From Planctomycetota bacterium (GTDB taxonomy: Bacteria; Planctomycetota; Phycisphaerae; WQYP01): DNA of 36,896 nucleotides. The position numbers and the translations under genes are program-made. Location of the stretch: the NCBI GenBank assembly GCA_021785435.1, contig JAJYFE010000028.1, forward strand, positions 1 through 36,896, read 5' to 3'. This document shows positions 17,134 through 26,578 of this stretch, one piece after another (the stretch's first letter is position 1; every line of letters starts with the position of its first letter). A model generated the notes under the pieces. The model saw only the letters and a program-made list of their open reading frames with translations, was not told the origin of the DNA and searched no databases.

Positions 17134-18534
17134 TCAGTGTTGCACGCGCCGGAGCAACTGTTCGGCGGCAGCCTGATCCACGGCCTCCGCGATCACCCGC
17201 ACCAGCGGCTCGGTATTGCTGGGGCGCACGTGCAGCCAACCTTCGGACTGATCGATGCGAACGCCGTCCTGAAGATCCATCCGGGCGCCGGCGAATTCAC
17301 GGCGCGCCTGCTCGACCCACTGCGCGGCTTGCTGGCGCGTGGCGGGAAATTTCTTTTTCAGCATGACGTACGCCGGTATTTCCGCAACCAGTTCACTGAC
17401 GGTTTTTTGCGTCTGCGCTAAAAGCTCCAGCAGCAGCGCCATGGCGACGAATGAATCGCGGACCGGCCCAAGACGTGGATCAATCACCCCGCCATTGCCC
17501 TCGCCCCCGATCACCGCGCCCGTTTGCAGCATCGCGTCGGCCACATGAGCCTCGCCGACCGGCGTCCGCACGACGCGCCCGCCGAAACGAGCGGCAAGGT
17601 CGTCGATCATCCGGCTGGTGGAAAGATTGCAAACGATGGTTGGCGCTGCGGCCGTGCTGGGGCCCAGTTGCCCCAGGCGATGCCGCACCGCCAGCGCCAG
17701 CGTGTATTCCTCTCCGATGTAACGGCCCTGTTCATCGATAATCGCCAGACGGTCGGCATCCGGATCTTGCGCTAATCCAATGGCCGCTCGATGTCGCGTC
17801 ACCATGGCGCCCAGGGTGGCCAGGTTTTCGCCAGTGGGTTCGGGGCCATGGGCGAATTGGCCGGTGGCTTCACCATTGATGTGTACCAACTCCACCCCCA
17901 GTTTGCCCAGCAGCATGGCCGCGGCCATGCACCCGGCCCCATTGATACTATCCAACACCACACGGTAGCGGTATTGGGCAATCAAGCGGGCATCCACGTG
18001 CTTCAGGATGCTCTGGACGTGATAGGCGTGACTGCGGCTGTCGGCCACAACGCGTCCCGGCCCGCCAAGATGGGCCGGCGCGCAGGCCGGTGGCGAAGTT
18101 TCAAGCGCCCCGGGGTTGTCGACGAGGCTTTCCAGACGCCCCATGGCCCGGCTGGAAAACCCCCGGCCATCGGAGCCGAGGAACTTCAAACCATTATATT
18201 CAGCTGGATTGTGGGAAGCGGTGATCACCGCGCCGGCGTCTACGCCCAGAAAACGCACCATCAGCGCGATGCTGGGCGTAGCCGCCACACCCAGATCCGT
18301 CACCTGCACGCCTGCAGATAAAAGGCCCGCGGTGAAGGCGGATTGAATCATCGGCCCACTGGGGCGCGAATCACGTCCGACCGCGACGCGCAACGGCGCC
18401 GCCGCGCCGGCTCGCCGCTCAGCCAAGAGCACACCGAGTGCCTCGCCGAGGCGCAGCGCCAACCGGGCCGTGAGGGTTTGGCCGATAACTCCGCGCACGC
18501 CGGAAACCGTAATCATGGGCTTGCCAGTATCCAT
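17134..18534 (-). CDS. glmM: Phosphoglucosamine mutase / phosphohexomutase
   Basis: The 466-residue protein has the four domains of the alpha-D-phosphohexomutase superfamily. The phosphoserine loop is TASHNPAEYNGLK with S107. The metal site is DPDADR at about 257-262. The sugar loop is GEGNGGVIDP and the phosphate site is RPSNTEPLVRVIAEA near the C-terminus. GEGNGGVI is most like the GlmM group found outside E. coli, which makes glucosamine-1-phosphate for peptidoglycan, but phosphomannomutase or phosphoglucomutase activity cannot be excluded. ATG 18534 lacks a strong ribosome site; ATG 18516 is an alternative. It is divergent from the chloride channel gene. Confidence 0.88.
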   Translation of the reverse strand: MDTGKPMITVSGVRGVIGQTLTARLALRLGEALGVLLAERRAGAAAPLRVAVGRDSRPSGPMIQSAFTAGLLSAGVQVTDLGVAATPSIALMVRFLGVDAGAVITASHNPAEYNGLKFLGSDGRGFSSRAMGRLESLVDNPGALETSPPACAPAHLGGPGRVVADSRSHAYHVQSILKHVDARLIAQYRYRVVLDSINGAGCMAAAMLLGKLGVELVHINGEATGQFAHGPEPTGENLATLGAMVTRHRAAIGLAQDPDADRLAIIDEQGRYIGEEYTLALAVRHRLGQLGPSTAAAPTIVCNLSTSRMIDDLAARFGGRVVRTPVGEAHVADAMLQTGAVIGGEGNGGVIDPRLGPVRDSFVAMALLLELLAQTQKTVSELVAEIPAYVMLKKKFPATRQQAAQWVEQARREFAGARMDLQDGVRIDQSEGWLHVRPSNTEPLVRVIAEAVDQAAAEQLLRRVQH

Positions 18535-18650
18535 AGCCTGGCCAGCATACCCGTCGCTGCCCCGGCCGGAAAGGGGCTACGAAGTAAAAGGGAAAAGGAA
18601 TATCGTAAAGCACCGGTCTTGCGAGCCAGCGGCGGGATTGTTAGCATCCA

Positions 18651-20588
18651 ATGGGCTTGTGGCTCAGAGGCAACACCTTGGAAGAACCGACAAAGAACGA
18701 TAATAGTGTGGGCACGCCCCGCGACACAGCGGGAGAAATACCTTTAGCCGATGACCCGGGTGCGAAACCACCGGCCCCAGCCCCGGCGGGAGAGGTGTCG
18801 GCCGTTTCGTCGGCGTCCAATGGGGCGCCGCCTCCCTCGGACGATTCCGACCTGCTGGTCAGGGTCGCGCCGCGCAACCACGGAGGGCTGTTGGGTCGGC
18901 CGGGGGTCTTCCTGTGCGTTCTGGCCATCTTCATCGGCGGACTGGGGGAACTCGCCGCATGGTGCCTGTTTAAGCTCATCGGCTTCTTCACCAATCTGGC
19001 GTTCTATGAACGGTTCTCGTTCGCTTTTGTGCCCCCAACGACCGCCCATGTGGGCTGGTGGGTACTGCTGATTCCGGTCGGCGGCGGGATCGTGGTGGGT
19101 CTGATGGCCCGTTTTGGCTCGGAGATGATCCGTGGCCACGGAATCCCGGAGGCGATGGCCAGCGCCCTGTTTCACGAAAGCAAAATTCCATACCGTGTGG
19201 CGGTGCTTAAACCGCTCGCCACCGCCATTAACATCGGCACCGGTTGCCCGTTCGGAGCCGAGGGACCGATTATTGCCACCGGAGCGGCGCTGGGCTCGGC
19301 GGTCGGTCAAATCATTACGATGACCAAAGAGCGGCGGCGCGTACTGCTCGCCGCCGGGGCCGCCGCCGGTATGTCGGCGACATTCGGGGCCCCGCTGGCT
19401 TCCGTGTTGCTGGCCTTGGAATTATTACTTTTTGAATTTCAGCCCGTGTCGATCCTGGCGGTGGCCATCGCCGCCGGTGTGGCCTATGCTCTGCGCACCG
19501 TGGTGATGGGGATCAAGCCGATTTTTGCCATGGCGCCGCTGCCCCGGCCCACGCTAGAACCTCTGTTGATCTATGCGGCCATCGGGCTGTTTTGCGGGGT
19601 TGCGGCGGTGGGATTAACCCATGCCCTTTATTGGGTCGAACATTTGTTCAAGAAGCACTCCCATCTACACTGGATGTGGTGGCCGGCGATCGGCGGTGTC
19701 GTGGTCGGCCTATGTGGTCTGATCTTCAACCCCTCCATGGGGGTGGGGTATGTTAATATTTCCGCGCTGCTCAACGCCAAAGTCGGCTTTGCCTTTGCCG
19801 GCATGCTGCTGTTGACGCGCGTGCTGTCTTGGACGGTGGCGTTGGGCAGCGGCACGTCCGGCAGCACCATGGCGCCGCTGTTTAATATTGGCAGCGCCCT
19901 GGGGACGGTGCTCGCCGCCATCCTGCTTTATGTGGCGCCGCACGCGGACGTCAACGTGCGGGCCGCGGCCCTGGTGGGTATGGCCTCGCTATTCGCCGGG
20001 GCCACCTGGGCGCCGTTGACTTCCATTGTGTTCGCCTTTGAAACCACGCTGCGGCCCAACGGGCTGGCCCCCCTGGTGGCGGGCTGCACGACCTCGTTTT
20101 TGGTCTCCTGCGCCCTGATGCGACACAATATCCTGACCGAAAAATTCGCCCGCCGCGGTGGCCGGGCCTTGTATCGCTCCCAGTCCGATTTCATGGATGA
20201 CACGCTGGTGATACAGGCGTGCAGCCGCGATCCGGTGACGCTCTCGGGCGATGAAACCTGCGGTGAAGTCAAAACGAAACTGACGACCGATGAAAAATAC
20301 AAACGCTTCAATGGCTTCCCCGTGCTGGATGAACAGCGGCACCTCCTGGGCGTGCTGACGCACCGGGATTTCCTGCCCCCGGACCTTCCGGACAAAACTA
20401 AAATCCGTGACCTTATCCGCCGGCCGCCGGTGGTCATTTACGGGGACTGCTCGCTGCGGCGGGCGGATCAGATGATGGATCGGCACCGGGTGGGCCGGCT
20501 GGTGGTCATGGATCGTGAGCAGCCATCTCGGATGCTGGGTATCATCACGCACGAAGACCTGCTGACCGCTCATAGCCAGCGGAGCTAA
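18651..20588 (+). CDS. CLC chloride channel/transporter with CBS pair
   Basis: The 645-residue membrane protein has a CLC core (about 80-500) and two C-terminal CBS domains (about 515-640). The CLC signatures are altered but recognisable. GSGIP reads GHGIP (162-166) and GREGP reads GAEGP (202-206), keeping the gating glutamate E204. The third loop reads GTSGSTMAP. Loss of the usual serine in the first loop may change anion selectivity. The CBS domains suggest nucleotide regulation. The N-terminal 65 residues are proline/alanine-rich and probably cytoplasmic. ATG 18651 has no clear ribosome site. TTG 18678, preceded by AGAGG, is a good alternative. Confidence 0.9.
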   Translation: MGLWLRGNTLEEPTKNDNSVGTPRDTAGEIPLADDPGAKPPAPAPAGEVSAVSSASNGAPPPSDDSDLLVRVAPRNHGGLLGRPGVFLCVLAIFIGGLGELAAWCLFKLIGFFTNLAFYERFSFAFVPPTTAHVGWWVLLIPVGGGIVVGLMARFGSEMIRGHGIPEAMASALFHESKIPYRVAVLKPLATAINIGTGCPFGAEGPIIATGAALGSAVGQIITMTKERRRVLLAAGAAAGMSATFGAPLASVLLALELLLFEFQPVSILAVAIAAGVAYALRTVVMGIKPIFAMAPLPRPTLEPLLIYAAIGLFCGVAAVGLTHALYWVEHLFKKHSHLHWMWWPAIGGVVVGLCGLIFNPSMGVGYVNISALLNAKVGFAFAGMLLLTRVLSWTVALGSGTSGSTMAPLFNIGSALGTVLAAILLYVAPHADVNVRAAALVGMASLFAGATWAPLTSIVFAFETTLRPNGLAPLVAGCTTSFLVSCALMRHNILTEKFARRGGRALYRSQSDFMDDTLVIQACSRDPVTLSGDETCGEVKTKLTTDEKYKRFNGFPVLDEQRHLLGVLTHRDFLPPDLPDKTKIRDLIRRPPVVIYGDCSLRRADQMMDRHRVGRLVVMDREQPSRMLGIITHEDLLTAHSQRS

Positions 20589-21183
20589 AGCTGGGGACAG
20601 CCACGAACAGCCACGAATGGTATTGACCTCAACCCTTGGTCGTCGGCATCCGCTTAGCTCGCCGCGTGCGATCCGGACTTCAGTTCGGCCCGGGGCGGGT
20701 CATGGAACTAAGTGGCAAGGCAGAAGGAATCACGGTATCGCCGGCGGCATTCCGTGGCTGCTGATACATTCCGCGTTCCCACGTGATAGACCGTTTCCGT
20801 AAAACATAGACTTTATGCAGCGGACCTGCCATAGTGGGATGGTTTCCGGAAGGGCATCCCTACGAAGGTGGTTCGAATGTCTTGGACCACCCGGAAGGCC
20901 CCGTGGACGCTGCATGTCGAAGAAGGGAAAGGTCTGCCCATACTGTGCCGGTTCCGGACAGCGCCCCTGCGGCAGGTGCAGCGCGCTAACCCAAGTTGAA
21001 CCCTTGGGATGAATTTTCCCCATATTCTTGATACCTCCCCGCGGCGCGGAGCTCAATGGATCACGGGTTTTGGAACGGAGCCAGGAGCGCGCCGCAGATG
21101 TCCCGAAGCCCCACCCCCTTGCCTAAATGATTTTCTGTGCGATTCTATCCGTGGATTGAGGCGTCGGAGGCGAGAGATCGCGG
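20589..21183. other. Non-coding stretch after the CLC gene
   Basis: It starts with a short direct repeat (cagccacgaa twice, 20601-20620). A 32-codon frame from ATG 20914 encodes KVCPYCAGSGQRPCGRCSA, a CxxC-CxxC pattern like a DnaJ zinc knuckle, but the frame is short and without a ribosome site. Otherwise nothing is recognised. Confidence 0.4.
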
Positions 21184-21312
21184 ATGTTTTTGTGGCGTTG
21201 CGAACGCAAGAAGAATGGCCAGGGGCGCGTCCGTTGGGCTTTGGTCGAATCGATCCGCACAGCGCGGGGTTCGCGCTCGCGGATGCTGACCTGTCTGGGC
21301 AATCCGAGCCGG
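21184..21312 (+). pseudogene. IS1634-like transposase N-terminal fragment
   Basis: ATG 21184 opens MFLWRCERKKNGQGRVRWAL, then VESIRTARGSRSRMLTCLGN. This matches the start of IS1634-type transposases (M[FY]LRR...KNGK.H.YWALVES.RTARGPRQR.V..LG). Similarity ends near 21312 and no catalytic part follows, so only the first 40 or so codons remain. It abuts an IS256-like fragment on the other strand. Confidence 0.6.
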
Positions 21313-21324
21313 CTTTCAGCTTTC

Positions 21325-21780
21325 CACCCGCCGGACCACCGTCGCTGACGATACGCCCTGTACCGCCGGCTCCAGTAGCGCTTCCAACGATTCGGCCATA
21401 GCGTTGGTGCTGCCCCCCAATCCGGTGCATCCACGGACTCGCTTCATCCAGGCTGTCGGTTCGCCGCAGATACAGCGGCAAGATCTTCCCATCGAATGTT
21501 TCCCGCGGAGCTTCCGGATGCCGGTCCTCAGTCCGCGGTGGCCGCACTGTTACCGGCCTGATGGCCGTGAGCACCTGCCGCTCGGGAAGGCAGCCGTTGC
21601 GAACCACTGGTCGGCGGCCCTGGGCATCGATCGGCTCAACGCGGGCGGTAATCCATTATTCCGTCTCGATCTGCACCGCCTGGGCCAGCAGCCGTTGGGC
21701 GCCGGCACGCAACATTTCCGTCCGCACCTCCCAGCACCCGATGCTTGGAAATGGCAGCTTTTTGATCCTACGGGTACGCA
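21325..21780 (-). pseudogene. IS256-family (Mutator-type) transposase fragment
   Basis: On the minus strand one frame reads EMLRAGAQRLLAQAVQIETE, then TAA (21658-21656), then WITARVEPIDAQGRRPVVRN and GCLPERQVLTAIRPVTVRPP, to FDGKILPLYLRRTDSLDEAS. After a run of six G (21413-21418) the frame shifts to STNAMAESLEALLEPAVQGV, with SSATVVRRVES and a stop. The conserved RNGxLPER, ILPxYLRRTxSLxE and GxSxxxxxEALxxLL blocks are characteristic of IS256 transposases. The DDE catalytic region is missing. The remnant has one in-frame stop and one frameshift and is truncated against the IS1634 fragment. Confidence 0.72.
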
Positions 21781-22072
21781 GCGTGGCGGACTCCTGAAAA
21801 AGAAAACCATTCAAACTTCTTGTTTAGGTTACGCCGCCATTTTCCCTCCCTCCATAACTTGGGAAGGTATCCCTTTCGATTATGCTGATCTCTAGTAATA
21901 CACGTTTATATGGAACGACTTGCTAGCGGCCGGTTACCGCCGTATCGTTGGCGGCTTAACCTGCACGAAAAGTCGCCGCCACGGACGGTAGACGGCCTGC
22001 GCGATGGTTCATCGGCCAGCCTGGACCAGGGCGTAATAATTCTTAACATGTTTACTTTTGCCTTTTCACCGA
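21781..22072. other. Non-coding stretch before the TPR gene end
   Basis: About 290 bases, less GC-rich than the surroundings (cataacttgggaaggtatcc, aataattcttaacatgttta). No gene or clear terminator is seen. The left part may be further IS debris. Confidence 0.35.
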
Positions 22073-25000
22073 TTATGCCGCCGGTCCGGGCGGCAACTGC
22101 TGCAGTTCGTGCCAGCGTGCGGCTCGCTTGATTTCACTGAGCAGGCGTTTTTTCAACGCCAGATCTTTCGGTGGCAGTTGGCCCCTGGCCGGCAGTTGCG
22201 CCAGGGCGAGCCGCCAGACCCGCACCGCCGCGGCGGCCTGGCCCAACCGGTCGAGCACCAAGCCCAGATGATCCAAGCCGAAAGGATTTTCCCCTCCGGG
22301 TAGACGCACTGCGACCTCTAGTTGCTTTAACGCCCGATGGGGATGTCCGCGTTGGAGCAGTACCCACCCCAGAGAGTCGCGAAACGCCGATTCCTTGGGG
22401 TAACTGTCCACAGCACGCTGAATCATGGCCTGGGCTTGCGCCAAATGCCGGTCATGGTTGGCCCACCAATAGCCCAAATTGTTGTTAATTTCGGCATTAT
22501 AGGGGCTTTGGGTCAGAATCCGTCGACAGGTGGCCACGTAGGCACGGGTTAGCCCCAGCTCCAATTGCCAATCGCTTAGCGCCAGCAGATCGGCCTGGCG
22601 CGGGAAACGCCGCCGGACCAATTGCCGATAAATCGCCAGGACCCGCTTCGGCTGTTTAACGGCGGCCCAATATTCCCCCCAAGCCCGCAATATCCAGGGC
22701 TTGGCGCCGTCACGATTTTGCAGCCAGATCAGCACAGCCCGGGCCAGTTTTAGACGCCGCAAAGCCAGCAGGGTGTGGAGATACAGCAGCTGCCGGTGCG
22801 GTGAACGCGGCCGGCGGGCAGCAAATTCCGCCAACAGATGCAGGGCGGCGTGCGGCCGTTTCATCAACCGCCAGGTATCGGCCAAAGCCTGGACCAGCTG
22901 CCAACTGTCAGGATTCGCCAGACGGGCGCTCCGCAGCACGCGCCGCGCGGCCGAAAAATGATTCCGCGCCACCTCCGATGCCCAACGGATGAGGATTATC
23001 TGGCGATTAGTCGGATAAGCCCGCTGGGCTTGGCGCAAAATGGCGCGTGCCTGCGCGAGTTGACCGCTCCGGGCGGCGATAATCGCCTGCAGAACACGGT
23101 CATATGGCCTGGCTGCGGCATACGCCGGTAAGGCCTGGCGGAGTCGCTGCAGCCAGGCCAGGCGGTGCGTTCGGACGGCCCAATCCACGGCGGCACGCCA
23201 GGCGGGCCGAAACGACGGATCGCGGCGCAGCAGCCGGTACAGAGCTTGGCCTTCCCGGTGGCGCTGACCGCGCTGGGCGTAAAGTTTCACCGCCAGCCAG
23301 GCCAGATGTGGATCGCCGCCGAACCGCCGCATTCCCAACTTAGCGTCGCGCAGAGCGGCATCCAGGCGCCCCTGGGCCACATACACCAGAATCAAATCTT
23401 GAAGCCGGCGTCGTGCCGCCTGTCCGGCGGTATCCGGCTCGGGACGCGCCATGTTCGGTGCGGCCCAAGCGGCGGTGGCGCTGGCGGCAAAAACCGTGGC
23501 GCCTTGACCCGGTAGGGTGGCAGCCGAGGGAACCCGGCTTTTCAATAGGGCCAGCGCGGCTTGAAAATCGCGTACCCGCAGCAGCTCGTGAAGATACAGA
23601 TGGTAAATCGGACGGAAGGCTGGCGCCTTTTGCCGACCTTTCCGACAAAAGTGCAATGTTGCGCCTGGATCGCCACACGCCCGTGCAGCCACGGCCAGCA
23701 GATAATCGCGCCATACCACCCAGCGTAGGGCGTAGGAAGGCCTCCGTACCGTGCCTCCATGTCGGAGTTTAAGCGCCGTGGCGGTGGCCACCGGGTCGCT
23801 GCGTCGGACGCCGGTGGGAATGGGCGGTGTGCGGCGTGTAGCCCCCGGCACTGTGCCGGCTCTAGAAGCAGCGCTGGCGACGGGCGGCCGACGAGGTGCT
23901 GCAGCCATTTTATTTTCATGCTCTAACACGGCCAGTTCACGGCGCTGCGGTTCCGGCCCCAGCAACACCAAAAGATCTTTCTTGATTTCTCCGGATGGCA
24001 GCGCACCGGTCGCCCCGGCGTAAATCAGCAGCCTGAATGCCGGTCCCAGGGTATGGGTCTGCCGGGCCAGGGCCATAAACTCCAGAAGGGCCGCGCGGTC
24101 ACTCGGTTGGCGGCGCAGATATGCCGATAGGTCGTAAAAACTTCTCTCGCATTGCCCCCGGGTTTGTTCGATCGCGGCCAGTACGCGCCGGGCGGCCGGA
24201 TCGGTCGCAGCCATCGATCGCAAACATTGTTCCAGGCGCGGTCGGCTTCCGGCGGCCTGGGCCGTCCATTGCACTAACTGCAGGGATCCGGGCGAGAGGC
24301 CGCTGGTGAAAGCAAGTTGCACGGCGCCCGCCAGGGCGGTTGAAAAGTGGCCCAGAATAACCTGCATTTCGACGATGCGGCAGCGCACGAACGGTGAGTT
24401 TAGGCCACGGCGCTGGGCTTGTTGATAATCGTGCAGCGCTAAAGCAGGTTCACCGCCCAGACGGGCATTTTCGGCGGCCAACAACTCTAGCACGCCGCGG
24501 TGACGGGCCAGCGATTGGATGGCTCGATTGGAGCGATAGCTGGCCGGCTCTACAAGCAGGTGGCGCAGGAATCGCCGGTATTCATCAGCGGCAGCGCGAT
24601 AATAACCGGTGTTCTGTAAAGCTCGGGCGAGTTGCACCTCCAGCAGCGGCGCCAGCGGTGAGCTGCCGCGGCCAGCCCGGCGCCCCTGCCAAGCTAGTGC
24701 GGGCGGCGAGGAATTGGGCGACCCGCCAACGTTCCGCTCGCCAAGGTCGACCCGCCGTCGGGGGGGGCCAGGCCCCGCTGCTCCGGAGTGGACAGAACCG
24801 GTCCGCACCGTGGTCTGCGCTCGCAACAAGGCTCGCAATCCCCGCTGCCACTGGCCTTGGAAACAATACAACTCGCCGCGTAGAAAGTTGGTGCGCACGG
24901 ACCAGGGATCCAGCCGCCGCGCCTGCTGCAGACGGTCTGCGGCGAGGGCCACTTTTCCTTCGGTCAGGTAAGTTCGCGCCAACAGGCGCAACGCCGCAAC

Positions 25001-25591
25001 GGAGTTGGGATCGCGCCGACAAGCCGCGCGGAGCGCTGCTTCCGCCGCGCCCCAAAGGCCCTGCTGCAACCGCAGACGCGCCGCGACGTAAAGGCGAAGG
25101 GTCTGGTTATCCGGATGATCGGCGAACCGGTGCCGACGGACGCCGCCGACCGCCCCGGCCGGCGGTGGAAGCATGGCCTGCCGCACTTGTCTTAAGGTCC
25201 AGCCGTGACGGCCATCCGGCGCTGGCGTCGCCCACGGCGCAAACAGGCCGCCGCCCAGTCGCCGCGACGCGACCTTCAAGCGCGGGGAACTGGCGAGGAA
25301 TCCCAAGTCGAACCGATCCGGCGAGCCTTCACCCGCCGGCGCCGCCCGCCCGTGCGCTGGGGCCTGAAAGGCCTCCAGCGATGGCGGCAAGGGCCGCGTG
25401 GCCTGGGGCATACCGGCACATCCGCCCACGGCCAGTGCGGCGCCCAGGCTCAGGAGTATCCCCGCAGGCAAGCCTCCGCGGAATGATCCGAGCCGGCGGG
25501 TTGATGAGTGGGCCCACGGCGGCTTTGGAGCTGCGGCTATTTTCACGCTCCGGTTTATTCTTCCAGCGTAAGCGGTTCGTGCAGAAGCCAT
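22073..25591 (-). CDS. Very large TPR-repeat lipoprotein
   Basis: The product from ATG 25591 has 1172 residues. It has a hydrophobic stretch ending in the lipobox AVGGC, so it is probably lipidated and exported, although the pre-Cys leader of about 57 residues is long and the start may lie downstream (for example GTG 25546). The rest is made of degenerate tetratricopeptide helices (for example LAQAQAMIQRAVDSYPKESA, DSLGWVLLQRGHPHRALKQL near the C-terminus). Such proteins act as scaffolds in the envelope. Two segments are low-complexity and unlike TPR: one near the end of the first third (TTVRTGSVHSGAAGPGPPRR...), and one near the middle (AAAPRRPPVASAASRAGTVP...). They coincide with palindromic DNA and look like inserted repeats. 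Confidence 0.8.
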   Translation of the reverse strand: MASARTAYAGRINRSVKIAAAPKPPWAHSSTRRLGSFRGGLPAGILLSLGAALAVGGCAGMPQATRPLPPSLEAFQAPAHGRAAPAGEGSPDRFDLGFLASSPRLKVASRRLGGGLFAPWATPAPDGRHGWTLRQVRQAMLPPPAGAVGGVRRHRFADHPDNQTLRLYVAARLRLQQGLWGAAEAALRAACRRDPNSVAALRLLARTYLTEGKVALAADRLQQARRLDPWSVRTNFLRGELYCFQGQWQRGLRALLRAQTTVRTGSVHSGAAGPGPPRRRVDLGERNVGGSPNSSPPALAWQGRRAGRGSSPLAPLLEVQLARALQNTGYYRAAADEYRRFLRHLLVEPASYRSNRAIQSLARHRGVLELLAAENARLGGEPALALHDYQQAQRRGLNSPFVRCRIVEMQVILGHFSTALAGAVQLAFTSGLSPGSLQLVQWTAQAAGSRPRLEQCLRSMAATDPAARRVLAAIEQTRGQCERSFYDLSAYLRRQPSDRAALLEFMALARQTHTLGPAFRLLIYAGATGALPSGEIKKDLLVLLGPEPQRRELAVLEHENKMAAAPRRPPVASAASRAGTVPGATRRTPPIPTGVRRSDPVATATALKLRHGGTVRRPSYALRWVVWRDYLLAVAARACGDPGATLHFCRKGRQKAPAFRPIYHLYLHELLRVRDFQAALALLKSRVPSAATLPGQGATVFAASATAAWAAPNMARPEPDTAGQAARRRLQDLILVYVAQGRLDAALRDAKLGMRRFGGDPHLAWLAVKLYAQRGQRHREGQALYRLLRRDPSFRPAWRAAVDWAVRTHRLAWLQRLRQALPAYAAARPYDRVLQAIIAARSGQLAQARAILRQAQRAYPTNRQIILIRWASEVARNHFSAARRVLRSARLANPDSWQLVQALADTWRLMKRPHAALHLLAEFAARRPRSPHRQLLYLHTLLALRRLKLARAVLIWLQNRDGAKPWILRAWGEYWAAVKQPKRVLAIYRQLVRRRFPRQADLLALSDWQLELGLTRAYVATCRRILTQSPYNAEINNNLGYWWANHDRHLAQAQAMIQRAVDSYPKESAFRDSLGWVLLQRGHPHRALKQLEVAVRLPGGENPFGLDHLGLVLDRLGQAAAAVRVWRLALAQLPARGQLPPKDLALKKRLLSEIKRAARWHELQQLPPGPAA
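23845..23859. repeat. Palindrome inside the TPR gene
   Basis: CCGGCAC, T, GTGCCGG is a perfect 7-bp stem with a one-base loop. It encodes part of the AGTVPGATRR segment, which is not TPR-like. It suggests an inserted repeat that kept the frame. Confidence 0.5.
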
Positions 25592-25802
25592 AGAGAAAGC
25601 CTGATTTCGGGCCACTACCATTGAGACGGTCTCGTCGTTCAGACCAAGGTCGTGAAGAATAGGGGTGAGCACGAGTATCCGAAGCCATTCTATCGTCTTC
25701 AGTATATCATCGCGCCCCGCAAGGGCATCCGACTTCGATGGAACGTGAATCAGTTATCTCGACGCCTTGCTAACTCCGCTGGCGACGGTACGATGTTGCT
25801 CC

Positions 25803-26264
25803 ATGGAATTAAATCGATCCATTTTCCGGCCGGGCTTGGCTAGGGCCTTCTGGTGCCTCGGTGGAGGCCTGCTGCTGGGCGCCACGGCCATGTTGTGGTT
25901 CACTGCGGGCCGCCCGGCGGATTCGCTGGCCCTGGGCGCGGCGGTGCCGGCGGCGCCGATGAGGGCCTGGCCCGGGCGTGCCCCCACCCGTGGCGGCGTG
26001 TCGCTGTTGCCGCTGCGGCTGGGCGCCCACCAGTGGGGCTTGGTGCTGCTGGATACGCCGCACCATGTATTCGCCATTTATCGGGTGCTTCCGTCCGCCC
26101 GACGCGTCCAATTGATCGCTGTCCGGAATTACCGTTATGACTTGAAGCTGAAGGATTTTAATAACGCTTCCCCCACTCCGGCCCAGGTTCGCCAGATGGT
26201 GCGCGGAGTGGGCGCGTCCACCAAGACCAAAGTTGTGCCGAGGCCTGCAACGCGGGGGAAATAG
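25803..26264 (+). CDS. Hypothetical membrane-anchored protein
   Basis: The 153-residue product has one N-terminal membrane segment (AFWCLGGGLLLGATAMLWF, about 13-31), a linker, and a C-terminal domain with LLDTPHHVFAIYRVLPSARR and VQLIAVRNYRYDLKLKDFNN, then PTPAQVRQMV. The ARNYxYDLxLxxFN pattern recurs in Planctomycetota hypotheticals as I remember them, but no function is known to me. ATG 25803 is chosen because the membrane segment follows directly; an upstream frame start at 25767 adds nothing. It is divergent from the TPR lipoprotein. Confidence 0.65.
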   Translation: MELNRSIFRPGLARAFWCLGGGLLLGATAMLWFTAGRPADSLALGAAVPAAPMRAWPGRAPTRGGVSLLPLRLGAHQWGLVLLDTPHHVFAIYRVLPSARRVQLIAVRNYRYDLKLKDFNNASPTPAQVRQMVRGVGASTKTKVVPRPATRGK

Positions 26265-26578
26265 CAGGGTGACGTAAAAACAAAAAATAAAAACGATAAG
26301 AAGGCCTGTCCGGGGCGTCGCGTCTTTCTGTTTTTTCCGTTTTACGTTGGACGGGAGTCGCCGCTGCGGTGGAAAATCCAGGTTCTTCGCCGCGGCGATC
26401 CGGTGGGCGGCATCCTCCATACTGGACCGTACCGGTGAGGCACGCCCCTGGGTGGCTTTCGCTCGGTCCGCCGCAGTGGTAAAATAATATGATTACGGGT
26501 CGCGCCGGTTTGGGGCGGGGCCACGGGCGCGTGAGGCGAAATTTCGCACGGGCTGTTTTGCAGCAAGAGGATGGCATT
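26265..26578. other. Spacer of 314 bases, partly A/T-rich
   Basis: It holds an A-rich run (aaaaacaaaaaataaaaacg, about 26276-26295) and a T-rich stretch (ctttctgttttttccgtttt). These could contribute promoter or terminator function, but no clear hairpin is seen. The ribosome site AGAGG for the next gene is near 26566-26570. Confidence 0.4.

Noticed and set aside
20601-20620. Direct repeat cagccacgaa as a start of a CRISPR or iteron array
   Set aside because: Only two copies without spacers of regular length.
20914-21012. Tiny zinc-knuckle-like ORF (CPYCAGSGQRPCGRC)
   Set aside because: Only 32 codons, no ribosome site, surrounded by non-coding DNA. The CxxC pattern could be chance.
24394-25593. 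A 399-codon open frame on the plus strand opposite the TPR gene
   Set aside because: Arginine/proline/alanine-rich text with no family pattern. It is the antisense reading of a GC-rich gene.
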